DNA of 15,718 nucleotides from a bacterium. GTDB taxonomy: Bacteria > Zixibacteria > MSB-5A5 > GN15 > FEB-12. Below are positions 7,562 to 14,618 of this stretch, in pieces; the stretch's first letter is position 1, and each line of letters starts with the position of its first letter. The notes below the pieces were generated by a model. It was not told the origin of the DNA, did not search any database, and worked only from the letters and a program-made list of their open reading frames with translations. The position numbers and the translations under genes were made by a program. Where the stretch lies: assembly GCA_030629485.1 (NCBI GenBank), contig DAOVOW010000005.1, positions 1 through 15,718 of the forward strand, read 5' to 3'.

Positions 7562-8368
7562 CTAACGGGAGTGTGAACGAGATGTGTCCCCTTTAGAATC
7601 GGGGTTGCTCCGATGGCGGTGGTTCGTTTTCCCACGTCGGTCACGTGCCTTGGCGGCGATGTGTGCCTGCGACTTGCGGGTTCGGTACTCATAGCCGTAG
7701 TAGCGATAGTCGTGGTAATACGGAAGGGTGTTATTCATGTTGTTAAGTACGACGCCGAGAATGCGGTCTCGATTCGGATCAATGATTTCAACGGCCCGCT
7801 CAACAAGCTCTCGCTGCGTGGTGCCGGCCTTGACCACCAGCAAGACACCATCCAGTTCGGGAGCCAGGAGCATTGGGTCTGAAACCGGCAGGGCCGGAGC
7901 CGCATCAATCAATATCAAATCATAGTAGAATTTCATGTCATCGACCAGCGTTGCAATCGCCTCAACATCGAAAAGCTCGGTCGGCTCGGGATGGTAATCA
8001 CCACAGGTTATGACATCGAGCTTATCGATAGAGGTCTTCTTGATGGCATCACGTGGGCTGAATCCCTCCTGCAGAATTTCCGTCATTCCGTGCTTGCGTC
8101 CCAGAATAAACAGTTTGTGCATGGTGGGCCGCCTGAGATCACAATCGAGGATCAGTGTTTTCATCCCCTTGTGTACCGCCGCCGTAACGCCAAGGTATGC
8201 GCATACGGTCGACTTGCCCTCGGACAACATTGAAGAACTGATCAATATCGACTTCAACTCCGTTGACCGTTCCATCTGTTGTATTCGGTGTAGGAGCCGA
8301 CGGAACTCAGTGGCGAATGGCGCCTCAAGGCGGAAAATGTCAATGACTGAAAGTCGCTTTGGCTTCAC
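7562..8368 (-). CDS. Stand-alone BY-kinase/CpsD-type ATPase for polysaccharide export
   Basis: A 268-aa P-loop protein of the bacterial tyrosine kinase (CpsD/CapB/Wzc catalytic domain) family, which cycles phosphorylation to control polysaccharide polymerisation and export. EFRRLLHR near residue 21 resembles the oligomerisation motif. Walker A is SSSMLSEGKST (about 44-54), Walker A' is LILDCDLRRP (72-81) and Walker B is LILID (151-155). A tyrosine cluster YYHDYRYYGYEY (about 217-228) is the usual autophosphorylation site. After it comes an unusually basic, His/Arg/Ser-rich tail of about 40 residues. There is no membrane helix, so it should act with the separate Wzz protein encoded two genes upstream. 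It starts at GTG 8368, with AAAGG about 8 bases upstream, and only two bases separate it from the TPR gene. Confidence 0.9.
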   Translation of the reverse strand: MKPKRLSVIDIFRLEAPFATEFRRLLHRIQQMERSTELKSILISSSMLSEGKSTVCAYLGVTAAVHKGMKTLILDCDLRRPTMHKLFILGRKHGMTEILQEGFSPRDAIKKTSIDKLDVITCGDYHPEPTELFDVEAIATLVDDMKFYYDLILIDAAPALPVSDPMLLAPELDGVLLVVKAGTTQRELVERAVEIIDPNRDRILGVVLNNMNNTLPYYHDYRYYGYEYRTRKSQAHIAAKARDRRGKTNHRHRSNPDSKGDTSRSHSR

Positions 8369-8370
8369 AT

Positions 8371-9501
8371 TTATGACCTTTGCGCGATCTGACTCAGGAG
8401 ACCGCAGATAGCTTCGTACTGTTTGGTCGCCTCGCTCAAGTCGCCGGCAACCTTACCTAACGAAGGATTCATATCGACCACACGCTGGTACTGCTCCACA
8501 CCTTTGCGCCAAAAAAGGCGCGCCTGTTCGAAATAACAGCGCCCCAACTCCGAATACAAGTCAACGTAGGATGGGTTTTTATCGACTTCAGCTTGCAGGA
8601 AGGCGATGCGCTCGGCGATAGCCTCTTCCGACACCCACTCCGGATACATCACGAAGCGCATATAGAAGGTGGTGAATTCCCGACGGTGTTGTTCCTTCTT
8701 CTGTTGCTGAACACTCATCAGCAGGTCGTTGGCCCGTTCGAGTTGCGATTTCGAAATCGCCTGCATGCCCTGACGATACGAGTCGCAGTCGTACTCCGGC
8801 TGTATCAAGGCCGCCCTCTTGAAGTAATCAGTCGACTTGGTGAGGACACTCTGAAAGAGGTTGGTATCTTCACCGCCAAGCGCATTCTGAAGCAGAGCCA
8901 GGCCCAGGTTGAAGTAGGCGTCGGCATAATAAAGGTTGATCCTGATCGCCTCCTCAAGTTCGATCACGGCCCGCTTGAAAGATCGCGCGGCCATTAGTAT
9001 CTCACCCAGGTTGTTGCGATAGTCGGCGAACCCCGGACGCGCCTTGACGGCGGCCTCGGCCGCCTGGACGGCTTCGGGCGCCTGCCCCAGCGCAAGATAT
9101 GTCATACCAAGCTGGTTATACGCCTGATGCATATGCGAATCGTATCGGACAGCTTTCTCGAACAAGGTGCCGGCCTCATCATACAGCTTCTTGTAAAAGA
9201 ACGCCATTCCCAGATGATACAACTTCCGAGGGTCCCCTTCGGTTGAGATTGTACGAAACGCCTCCAGGAGCGTCTCGATCTCTTTCTTCATCTCCCCGTG
9301 TTTGATCTTCACCAGTGAAAGCAGTTCTTCGGAACTCACTTCCGCAGGATGCGGACTCTGGACCAACTCTATTGCGTGCCCATCGACGTAGACCGTCGTC
9401 GAAACCCGACAGGGGTCGGAGTCACTGGAAGTTTGGATGACGTATTCTTTGTTGTTCTCGACCAACTTGCTCTTCAATCGATACGTTTCCATAAGCCTCA
9501 C
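8371..9501 (-). CDS. Cytoplasmic TPR protein with an unassigned N-terminal domain
   Basis: A 376-aa protein with no signal peptide or membrane helix. Residues about 1-75 form a distinct strand-rich N-terminal segment (METYRLKSKLVENNKEYVIQ, then VSTTVYVDGHAIELV) that I cannot assign to a named family. TPR repeats follow from about residue 90, e.g. KLYHLGMAFFYKKLYDEAGT, AYNQLGMTYLALGQAPEAVQ, DYRNNLGEILMAARSFKRAV and AYFNLGLALLQNA. More TPR-like helices follow toward the C terminus (YSELGRCYFEQARL). It lies between the Wzz and kinase genes, with a four-base GTGA overlap upstream and a two-base gap downstream. An adaptor role in the Wzz/kinase machinery is inferred from position only. GTG 9501 is the outer start; ATG 9492, three codons in, is equally plausible. 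Neither has a strong Shine-Dalgarno. Confidence 0.8.
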   Translation of the reverse strand: MRLMETYRLKSKLVENNKEYVIQTSSDSDPCRVSTTVYVDGHAIELVQSPHPAEVSSEELLSLVKIKHGEMKKEIETLLEAFRTISTEGDPRKLYHLGMAFFYKKLYDEAGTLFEKAVRYDSHMHQAYNQLGMTYLALGQAPEAVQAAEAAVKARPGFADYRNNLGEILMAARSFKRAVIELEEAIRINLYYADAYFNLGLALLQNALGGEDTNLFQSVLTKSTDYFKRAALIQPEYDCDSYRQGMQAISKSQLERANDLLMSVQQQKKEQHRREFTTFYMRFVMYPEWVSEEAIAERIAFLQAEVDKNPSYVDLYSELGRCYFEQARLFWRKGVEQYQRVVDMNPSLGKVAGDLSEATKQYEAICGLLSQIAQRS

Positions 9502-10997
9502 CGTATACGAGGTAGTTTATCTATCTTGGGGATGGCGGCCAGCACTGGCATACCGAGTAAGCTCTCGACATCTTCGGTCCGCCTGAATGACCTATCCAGA
9601 ACCTCAGCCAGGAACACCGCGCCCCCGCCGATGACCAACCCCAGCAGGAACCCCATCACCAGTATTTTTTTCTTGTCGGGCCAAAACGGCGCCAACGGCA
9701 CCCGGGCCGGTTCAATGATCTTGTACTTGGTCCGATCCTTGGCCCTGTCCGAGAGGATTTCGACGGTTGTCTCCTCGGAGCGAAAGGCGTCGCGGTATCG
9801 TCGAGCATCGGCTACCTTGCGCTCCAGTTCACTGATCTCCGCCTGCAATTGAGGTATACTATTGAGCGTTTCGGTAATTTTGTCATACGAAAGCTGCAAC
9901 TGAGTCCGCCTGGAGTTCAGAATATCGAGATTTTCGCGAGTCACGAAATATCGGCTTAATATGTTACGCTGATTGTCCGGATATGAAGCAAACTGTTCAT
10001 CGACCACCCGGCTCAGTTCACGTTCAAGGAAGCGTACGGCATCGTTCATTCTGATGTTGACGGCGATAGCTTTCTGCTCATTCCAGGCGTACTTCGCCAT
10101 CATACCGGCCAGCGACGCTATCTGCCCGTCGATTCTGGTGCGCAGCTCAACCAGGCTGTCGGTGTACTTAAGTCGGGTCGCGGCTAAGCCATAGCTTTCC
10201 AGTTGGCTCCTCAGGTTGAGTAGTCCGTTGGAATCATTAGCGATCTCCAACTGGGTGCGCTCGATGTCCGAGAGTATCTCGCGCCTGTTTGCCTGTGAAG
10301 AAATGTTATCCGGCAATTGCGTGCGGGTTAGACGCGATTGGGCGGTGGCCAACGAATCCAGAGCCTGCTGATATTCCCATTCAGTGCGTTCCAACTGCAA
10401 ATCAGCAAAGGACTGATTGTCGAGAATTTTCTCCAACTCATAGCCCGATTTTTCCTGCTCCAGAATCTCAGTCAGACGAGTCACCATGTTCTTCGCCTCA
10501 ACCGGATCGATAGACTCAACCGTGATCTCGATCTGATCAGCACCCACAAAAGCCACACTTATCTGATCACGCAGTCGCTCCAGAAGCAAGTGAAACTTCA
10601 ACTGCTCCAGACTTTGCAGGGGGTTGTCCTCACGCATCTGTGCGGCCTGACGACTGATATCCGGATTAACGTCTAACTTGAGATCCCGAATCAACTGATA
10701 CAGATAGGCCTGCGATGTAATCTCGTTCTGCAGCGACTGCAACTGTCTCCGGCGATCCTCGCTGCTCATGCGCGGGTTGGCTTCGCGGCCGATAATGCTG
10801 ATCAACTCGCGGGAGACGTTATAGGGTCGATCAATCCAAATAATGGTCGAGGAGCTATACATCGGGGTCAGAAGGAGTGAACTGCCGTACCCAGCCGCCG
10901 TGGCCAGGATCAGGGGAATGATTATCAGCCACTTGCGCTTCAGGACGACAGCCAGAATCTCCCTGATGTCGACACTTTTTTCTTCCTTGTGCTCCAT
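9498..10997 (-). CDS. Wzz/GNVR-type polysaccharide chain-length determinant, inner-membrane co-polymerase
   Basis: A 499-aa polysaccharide co-polymerase. Residues about 1-20 are cytoplasmic, with a membrane helix at about 22-44 (WLIIIPLILATAAGYGSSLL). A Wzz-type region with MYSSSTIIWIDRP follows, then a long periplasmic coiled-coil portion (about 170-425). Next are a proline-rich EPARVPLAPFWP motif (429-440), a second helix (about 444-465) and a short cytoplasmic tail, DRSFRRTEDVESLLGMPVLA. That tail is the type that contacts and activates a BY-kinase, here a separate protein encoded two genes downstream. Length and long coiled coil suit the chain-length determinants of XrtA/EpsH loci rather than short O-antigen Wzz. 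ATG 10997 follows the export gene by 17 bases. Only weak ribosome-binding similarity (AGGATCC) is seen. Confidence 0.92.
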   Translation of the reverse strand: MEHKEEKSVDIREILAVVLKRKWLIIIPLILATAAGYGSSLLLTPMYSSSTIIWIDRPYNVSRELISIIGREANPRMSSEDRRRQLQSLQNEITSQAYLYQLIRDLKLDVNPDISRQAAQMREDNPLQSLEQLKFHLLLERLRDQISVAFVGADQIEITVESIDPVEAKNMVTRLTEILEQEKSGYELEKILDNQSFADLQLERTEWEYQQALDSLATAQSRLTRTQLPDNISSQANRREILSDIERTQLEIANDSNGLLNLRSQLESYGLAATRLKYTDSLVELRTRIDGQIASLAGMMAKYAWNEQKAIAVNIRMNDAVRFLERELSRVVDEQFASYPDNQRNILSRYFVTRENLDILNSRRTQLQLSYDKITETLNSIPQLQAEISELERKVADARRYRDAFRSEETTVEILSDRAKDRTKYKIIEPARVPLAPFWPDKKKILVMGFLLGLVIGGGAVFLAEVLDRSFRRTEDVESLLGMPVLAAIPKIDKLPRIR

Positions 10998-11014
10998 ACG
11001 CCAATCGGAGGATC

Positions 11015-12007
11015 CTACTCGTTATCCGCTGGTTTCAGGTTCTCATACAACAGCAAGGCTGAGGTTGCAGCACCGAGAATGGTGACGAAAGTACCCAGGT
11101 TGCGGCTCATAAAGCTCTGCTTCCGGAACGGCACGACACATACATCTTCTTTACGCACGGTATGGCGTGCCGGCGTGCCGGTCAGGGCGTATTTTTCGAG
11201 ATCAATCAGCATAGTCTGGCCGTAGTAGCCATCTTTGCTGATGAGCTTGGTGTGCTTGAGATCGGCCATGTCGGTATGGCCACCCGCCAGCGCCAGCGCC
11301 TCCATGACGTCGAGATTCTCCTGGTAGCGAACGGGACCCGGTGTGTGCACAGCGCCCAGCACGTAGATGACATTCCGGCGCGTCGCCAACTGACCGATAT
11401 CCGGCGGCGCAATTCCTACCGGTGAACGGGGAACGTCAATAGCATCCCGGCGGTTCAGCTTCGGCAGGTTATCGACACTACCGTCCGCAATTGCTGCTGC
11501 CACGTCTACTACTTCAACCTGACCGGCCTTATCGCCGCCGCGAATGATATTCACCCGGCTGAGGTCACCGAGTTCCGTAACCCAGCCGGCTTCATTCAGA
11601 ATCGTCAGCAGATCAGGTATCTCCTCAAACGTCTTCTTACCCGGATTGTTCACCTGACCGTAGACGAACACATGTTGATAATTGTACTCCGTCACCTGTA
11701 CCACGCACTGGGAGATGCGGTTGTTCAAGCGCGACATCCGCCTGACAATGTCAGTCTGCAAATCCTGGATGGTTTTCCCCGCCGCTACCATTTCTCCGAC
11801 AATGTCCAGAGATACTTTGCCATCCTGTCTGACCCGTACTGAAGCATTCAAGGTCGGATCCTGCCAGAATCTAATTTGCAGCATATCTTCCGGACCGATT
11901 CGGTATTCTTCGGCCGTGGCGGCGGTAGCGCTGCATAGAAGCAACGCCATGCTTGCAAGAAGAATCATCCTGTTCATTAAACCTGCACGCTTTTTGATAA
12001 GTTCCAT
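11015..12007 (-). CDS. Wza-type outer-membrane polysaccharide export protein
   Basis: A 330-aa exported protein (320 aa from the inner ATG at 11977) that would form the outer-membrane exit channel. An N-terminal signal peptide ends near ATAATA, followed by the poly-export domain beginning EEYRIGPEDMLQIRFWQDP. Two SLBB-like domains follow, at about 112-190 (VFVYGQVNNPGKKTFEEI) and 213-285 (VIYVLGAVHTPGPVRYQENL). A C-terminal hydrophobic helix (LGTFVTILGAATSALLLYEN, about 304-323) may cross the outer membrane as in Wza. No lipobox Cys is found at the cleavage site, so unlike Wza it is probably not a lipoprotein. ATG 12007 has AAAGG directly against it, too close for ribosome binding. ATG 11977 (GCAGG 4 bases upstream) keeps the signal peptide and may be the true start. 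It is the first gene of the export operon. Confidence 0.9.
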   Translation of the reverse strand: MELIKKRAGLMNRMILLASMALLLCSATAATAEEYRIGPEDMLQIRFWQDPTLNASVRVRQDGKVSLDIVGEMVAAGKTIQDLQTDIVRRMSRLNNRISQCVVQVTEYNYQHVFVYGQVNNPGKKTFEEIPDLLTILNEAGWVTELGDLSRVNIIRGGDKAGQVEVVDVAAAIADGSVDNLPKLNRRDAIDVPRSPVGIAPPDIGQLATRRNVIYVLGAVHTPGPVRYQENLDVMEALALAGGHTDMADLKHTKLISKDGYYGQTMLIDLEKYALTGTPARHTVRKEDVCVVPFRKQSFMSRNLGTFVTILGAATSALLLYENLKPADNE

Positions 12008-12085
12008 CCTTTGAACAACTTATAGTAAAATCGGCATATTTCCCATTTACGTTAATAAGTAAGCGTTCAGTCCCTCGGCTGTAAA

Positions 12086-12099
12086 GCATTAAAAAATGC
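12086..12099. repeat. Small AT-rich inverted repeat in the gap before the export operon
   Basis: GCATT, four A, AATGC: a 5-bp perfect inverted repeat in the 121-base gap between the cyclase gene and the export operon. It could be a weak operator or chance. No T tract follows in either direction beyond its own loop, so it is not a convincing terminator. Confidence 0.25.
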
Positions 12100-12128
12100 A
12101 GTCGGAAAGTCGCCGGCGCCACCTGTTC

Positions 12129-13754
12129 TTACGGAGTATCCTCCTCGAAGACCAGCGACTTGTTGCGGCCGCTCTCTTTGGCTTTCAGGAGTGCCATATC
12201 GGCAGCGTGAATCATTTGCCTGGAATCATCGCCATGATCTGGGAATATGGCGCCGCCTAACGACACCGTGCACCTGAGCGGTTCATCGGCATTGTCGATC
12301 CGAAATTTGGTCGTGGAGATCGCATTCTGCAGCCGCTTCATGAACCGGCGACAAGTTTCCTGATCGGCCTCCGGCATAATGACACAAAACTCATCCCCCC
12401 CATACCTGGCCACCACATCGATAGAGCGAATACTATTGCGAAGAATCTCACCGAGCTGTTTTAGAATAGCGTCACCGGCTAGGTGGCCGTAAGTGTCGTT
12501 GGTCGCCTTGAGTTCATCGAGGTCGAACAGAATAAAGGCCAGTTTGCGTCCGTAACGCTGGGCGCGGGAGATCTCCTCGTCGAACCGCCGGAGGAAATAC
12601 CGTTGATTTGCCAGGCCGGTCAGGTTGTCGGTGTAAGACAACTCCTCGATGCGCACGAAGGACTCGGCATTGTCGATAAGGTCGCCGACACGGCCGCGCA
12701 ATAGATCGAGGCGATCACGCACCATCGAGGGTTCCCCCCCACCCCTCCAGGCCAGGACTCCCTCGCGCTGCGGTGCCAATGAGTAGCTGGTGATATAATC
12801 AAGCCCTCCATCGATCAGAGCTTCTATAGCCTTATTCAACGATTCGTCCCGGAACTTGAGGTCGTTCAAACGCACGAGTTTTTTATCCTCGAGTCGTGAT
12901 ATCAAGCTGCTCAGCCTTAACGTCTCCGGTACATTGGTCGCCCCACTGATACCGTGTGTTAAGACGCGCAATTCGTCGTTGGCCGGTCGATAAATAAACG
13001 CCATGCGTTCCAACTGAAGTTCGGAGACGATTGCCTCAACGATCTGTGCCACGATTGTCTCGGGATTGCGGTGTCGGACCAGTTTTATCATAGCGCTCGA
13101 ATCCGATGACTGGAGTCGGCGTGTTTCCGTTTCGGCGGTTGACAGTTTTCTCTGTAAATCTTCGTTACGTGACTCATGCCACTTGACATGATAAGCCGCC
13201 GACAAACATTGGGCCAGGCTCGCCACCAGTGACTTGAACGAGTGCTCGCGTGTGGAAAGAGTGCTGCGTATGAAGTAAACACCGTATAGATTGTCTCGCC
13301 AATAGATTGGGAAAAAGGTATCAAACCCCAGTTTCACCAATGTTTCATAGGTGTCGCCCGGAAGAGCCGACTTAAGATGAAAGAGGCATCGCGGCAGGTA
13401 ATCGGCTCGCAGGCATTCGCCGAGATCCTTGGTATAGGGCAATCGGAAATCGCGCCGATCGACCTTGGCAAGACCGTGACTGTAATTGTGCCTCAACCAG
13501 CCCCGTTTTTTTCTCAAGAAGAGAATTCGCTCACAGCCGAACGATTGTTTGAGCAAATCCGATACTTTGGCCGCCACCTGTCCTATTACGCCGTCACGGC
13601 TGTTGGCTTGCAACAGAGCAGCGAACTCCTCAAGATCCAACCGCCGTAGTACCGCCAGCCGTTTTCTGTCATCACTGATGCGGCGAATCAGCACCAGCGT
13701 CAGCAACACGACCAGACAGACCAGAATAAATATAAGAGTGTGCTCAGTGATCAT
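12129..13754 (-). CDS. Membrane-anchored GAF-GGDEF diguanylate cyclase
   Basis: A 541-aa protein that would make cyclic di-GMP from two GTP. An N-terminal membrane helix lies at about residues 6-23 (TLIFILVCLVVLLTLVLI). A first GAF-like sensor region (about 50-190), a short coiled coil (195-215) and a second GAF-like region (about 225-365) follow. The GGDEF domain spans about 370-535. The substrate and metal site is complete: FDLDELKATND (Asp411 to Asp420), GHLAGD and YGGDEF (452-456). The inhibitory I-site RSID (443-446) lies five residues before GGDEF, so product feedback is likely. It follows the STAS locus and has its own predicted promoter. The export operon begins 121 bases downstream; c-di-GMP commonly promotes exopolysaccharide, so local control is a reasonable inference. 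The signal sensed by the GAF regions is unknown. Confidence 0.93.
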   Translation of the reverse strand: MITEHTLIFILVCLVVLLTLVLIRRISDDRKRLAVLRRLDLEEFAALLQANSRDGVIGQVAAKVSDLLKQSFGCERILFLRKKRGWLRHNYSHGLAKVDRRDFRLPYTKDLGECLRADYLPRCLFHLKSALPGDTYETLVKLGFDTFFPIYWRDNLYGVYFIRSTLSTREHSFKSLVASLAQCLSAAYHVKWHESRNEDLQRKLSTAETETRRLQSSDSSAMIKLVRHRNPETIVAQIVEAIVSELQLERMAFIYRPANDELRVLTHGISGATNVPETLRLSSLISRLEDKKLVRLNDLKFRDESLNKAIEALIDGGLDYITSYSLAPQREGVLAWRGGGEPSMVRDRLDLLRGRVGDLIDNAESFVRIEELSYTDNLTGLANQRYFLRRFDEEISRAQRYGRKLAFILFDLDELKATNDTYGHLAGDAILKQLGEILRNSIRSIDVVARYGGDEFCVIMPEADQETCRRFMKRLQNAISTTKFRIDNADEPLRCTVSLGGAIFPDHGDDSRQMIHAADMALLKAKESGRNKSLVFEEDTP

Positions 13755-13775
13755 GATAATACGCTCTTACCGAAA

Positions 13776-13803
13776 ACTATAGACAGCGCAGTCTACGTGT
13801 CAA
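13776..13803 (-). promoter_or_regulatory. Sigma70-type promoter for the diguanylate cyclase gene
   Basis: On the minus strand TTGACA (13803-13798, perfect -35) and TATAGT (13781-13776, five of six for -10) are separated by 16 bases. The predicted transcript start is near 13769, about 15 bases before ATG 13754. The -35 box directly abuts the TGA stop (13806-13804) of the STAS extension frame, so promoter and upstream gene end back to back. Confidence 0.65.
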
Positions 13804-14106
13804 TCAATAAAGGTCTCGACGTCGGGCCCACACGAACCTGAATCGCGAACGCCGAGTAAGAACGCGATTGTTCCTGAGAATACGGAACACACGCCACCAG
13901 CCGACATCGCTGAAGAACGGTTGACTCTGTAACTCACGGGTCATCTCGCGAATCGACGCGAAGGGATCCTCGCATACCATTGAAAGCACCTCGCTTTCCA
14001 AGTCCCCTCCCCCGTGGAATTGATTTTCAACTTCTACCTGATGGCGCTGTGGTCGATGACCTGCGGCGAACTGGTCATCAAGAGTCACACGCGTCAAAGT
14101 GGCGTT
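13804..14106 (-). other. Out-of-frame C-terminal extension of the STAS gene, HTH-like and basic
   Basis: Continuing from the A tract in the neighbouring frame, 100 codons stay open to a TGA at 13804. The first 35 or so residues are a polar linker. The remainder looks like a folded small domain: ESEVLSMVCEDPFASIREMT, then VGWWRVFRILRNNR and a very basic RRSRFRFVWARRR. Three predicted helices with a basic tail suggest a helix-turn-helix or winged-helix DNA-binding domain, but I cannot name a family. The frame has no plausible start of its own: the only ATG (14220) lies inside the STAS gene and gives low-complexity out-of-frame residues. It joins the STAS frame exactly when one A of the ten-A run is removed, giving a 225-aa fusion. 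Confidence 0.7.
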
Positions 14107-14482
14107 TTTTTTTTGCTCCGATTTCGACCGTCTCGCCGAAATCGGAGCGAGCATCCTCCACCGACTCGTAGGCGCGGAGAACGTTGTCGAATTCGAGCAA
14201 GTCGTAGATTTCGTAAACATTCGGTATCATATTGGCCAGTTTGATATCACCGTCATTGGCCCGAACGTCACGGATATTGGAGATGAATATCCCCCAACCG
14301 GCCGATGAGACGTAGTCCACCCCGGCCAGATCGACCACTATTCGGTAACGTCCCCTTTTGAGAAGCGAATCGAACACCTCTTCCAACTGGGAAGCCGTGG
14401 CGGTATCTATCACGCCATCGACACGTACTTCCGAGGCGTCGTCCCGACTTCCTTCGGACAATGATATGGCTATGCCTTCCAT
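14078..14482 (-). CDS. STAS-domain protein, SpoIIAA/RsbV-type antagonist (frame as written)
   Basis: As written, a 134-aa protein that is mostly one STAS domain (residues about 5-112). Its core RIVVDLAGVDYVSSAGWGIF places Ser59-Ser60 at the position phosphorylated by anti-sigma kinases in SpoIIAA/RsbV (DSSG there). It could therefore be dephosphorylated by the PP2C protein encoded just upstream. In partner switching the unphosphorylated form binds and titrates a kinase; no such kinase lies in the window. The frame reads through the ten-A run (14105-14114 on the plus strand) as KKK and stops 8 codons later with a non-domain tail RHFDACDS. One A fewer would give a longer STAS-HTH protein. ATG 14482 has only GAGG about 13 bases upstream, a weak site. 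The gap to the phosphatase is 136 bases. Confidence 0.88.
   Translation of the reverse strand: MEGIAISLSEGSRDDASEVRVDGVIDTATASQLEEVFDSLLKRGRYRIVVDLAGVDYVSSAGWGIFISNIRDVRANDGDIKLANMIPNVYEIYDLLEFDNVLRAYESVEDARSDFGETVEIGAKKKRHFDACDS
14105..14114 (-). repeat. A10 homopolymer in the STAS coding strand, candidate slippage site
   Basis: Ten A residues in a row on the coding strand (ten T on plus), the longest homopolymer I noticed here. It lies exactly at the junction where the STAS frame ends early and the extension frame begins. Such runs slip during transcription, during replication, and in some sequencing methods. Confidence 0.9.
14115..14148. repeat. Perfect 12-bp inverted repeat abutting the A10 tract
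   Basis: Arms GCTCCGATTTCG (14115-14126) and CGAAATCGGAGC (14137-14148) pair perfectly around a 10-base loop. In the mRNA of the STAS gene this forms a 12-bp stem-loop ending directly at the first A of the ten-A run. It lies within codons for SDFGETVEIGA, so it is constrained by protein coding yet fully symmetric. Confidence 0.9.
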
Positions 14483-14618
14483 GACCGTCCACTTACCTCA
14501 AGAAAATGTCATCAATCAACCAGAATTAACATCGAAAAACTTCTCAGAGCAAGCAAAAATGTCCTTCCGTTCGATCATGCTCTCACTCTGATCGATAGTT
14601 CACCAACGACCAATCGGC

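Noticed and set aside
12080..12128. Terminator after the diguanylate cyclase
   Set aside because: The GC-rich stretch after the stop does not form a stem next to the T-rich run, and the small GCATT/AATGC repeat has only 5 bp.
12730..12750. G-rich run on the coding strand of the cyclase as a possible quadruplex
   Set aside because: It codes for an ordinary RGGGEP loop, and the G runs do not form four regular tracts of three.
14105..14148. Intrinsic terminator formed by the T10 run and the 12-bp inverted repeat
   Set aside because: On the minus strand the stem is followed by A, not U. On the plus strand the T run comes before the stem. Neither orientation has the stem-then-U layout of a terminator.
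13804..14220. Independent 138-aa gene starting at ATG 14220
   Set aside because: Its first 40 or so residues are an out-of-frame reading of the STAS domain with low-complexity Ser/Thr/Arg content. Only the part after the A run looks like protein, so it is better explained as an extension of the STAS gene.
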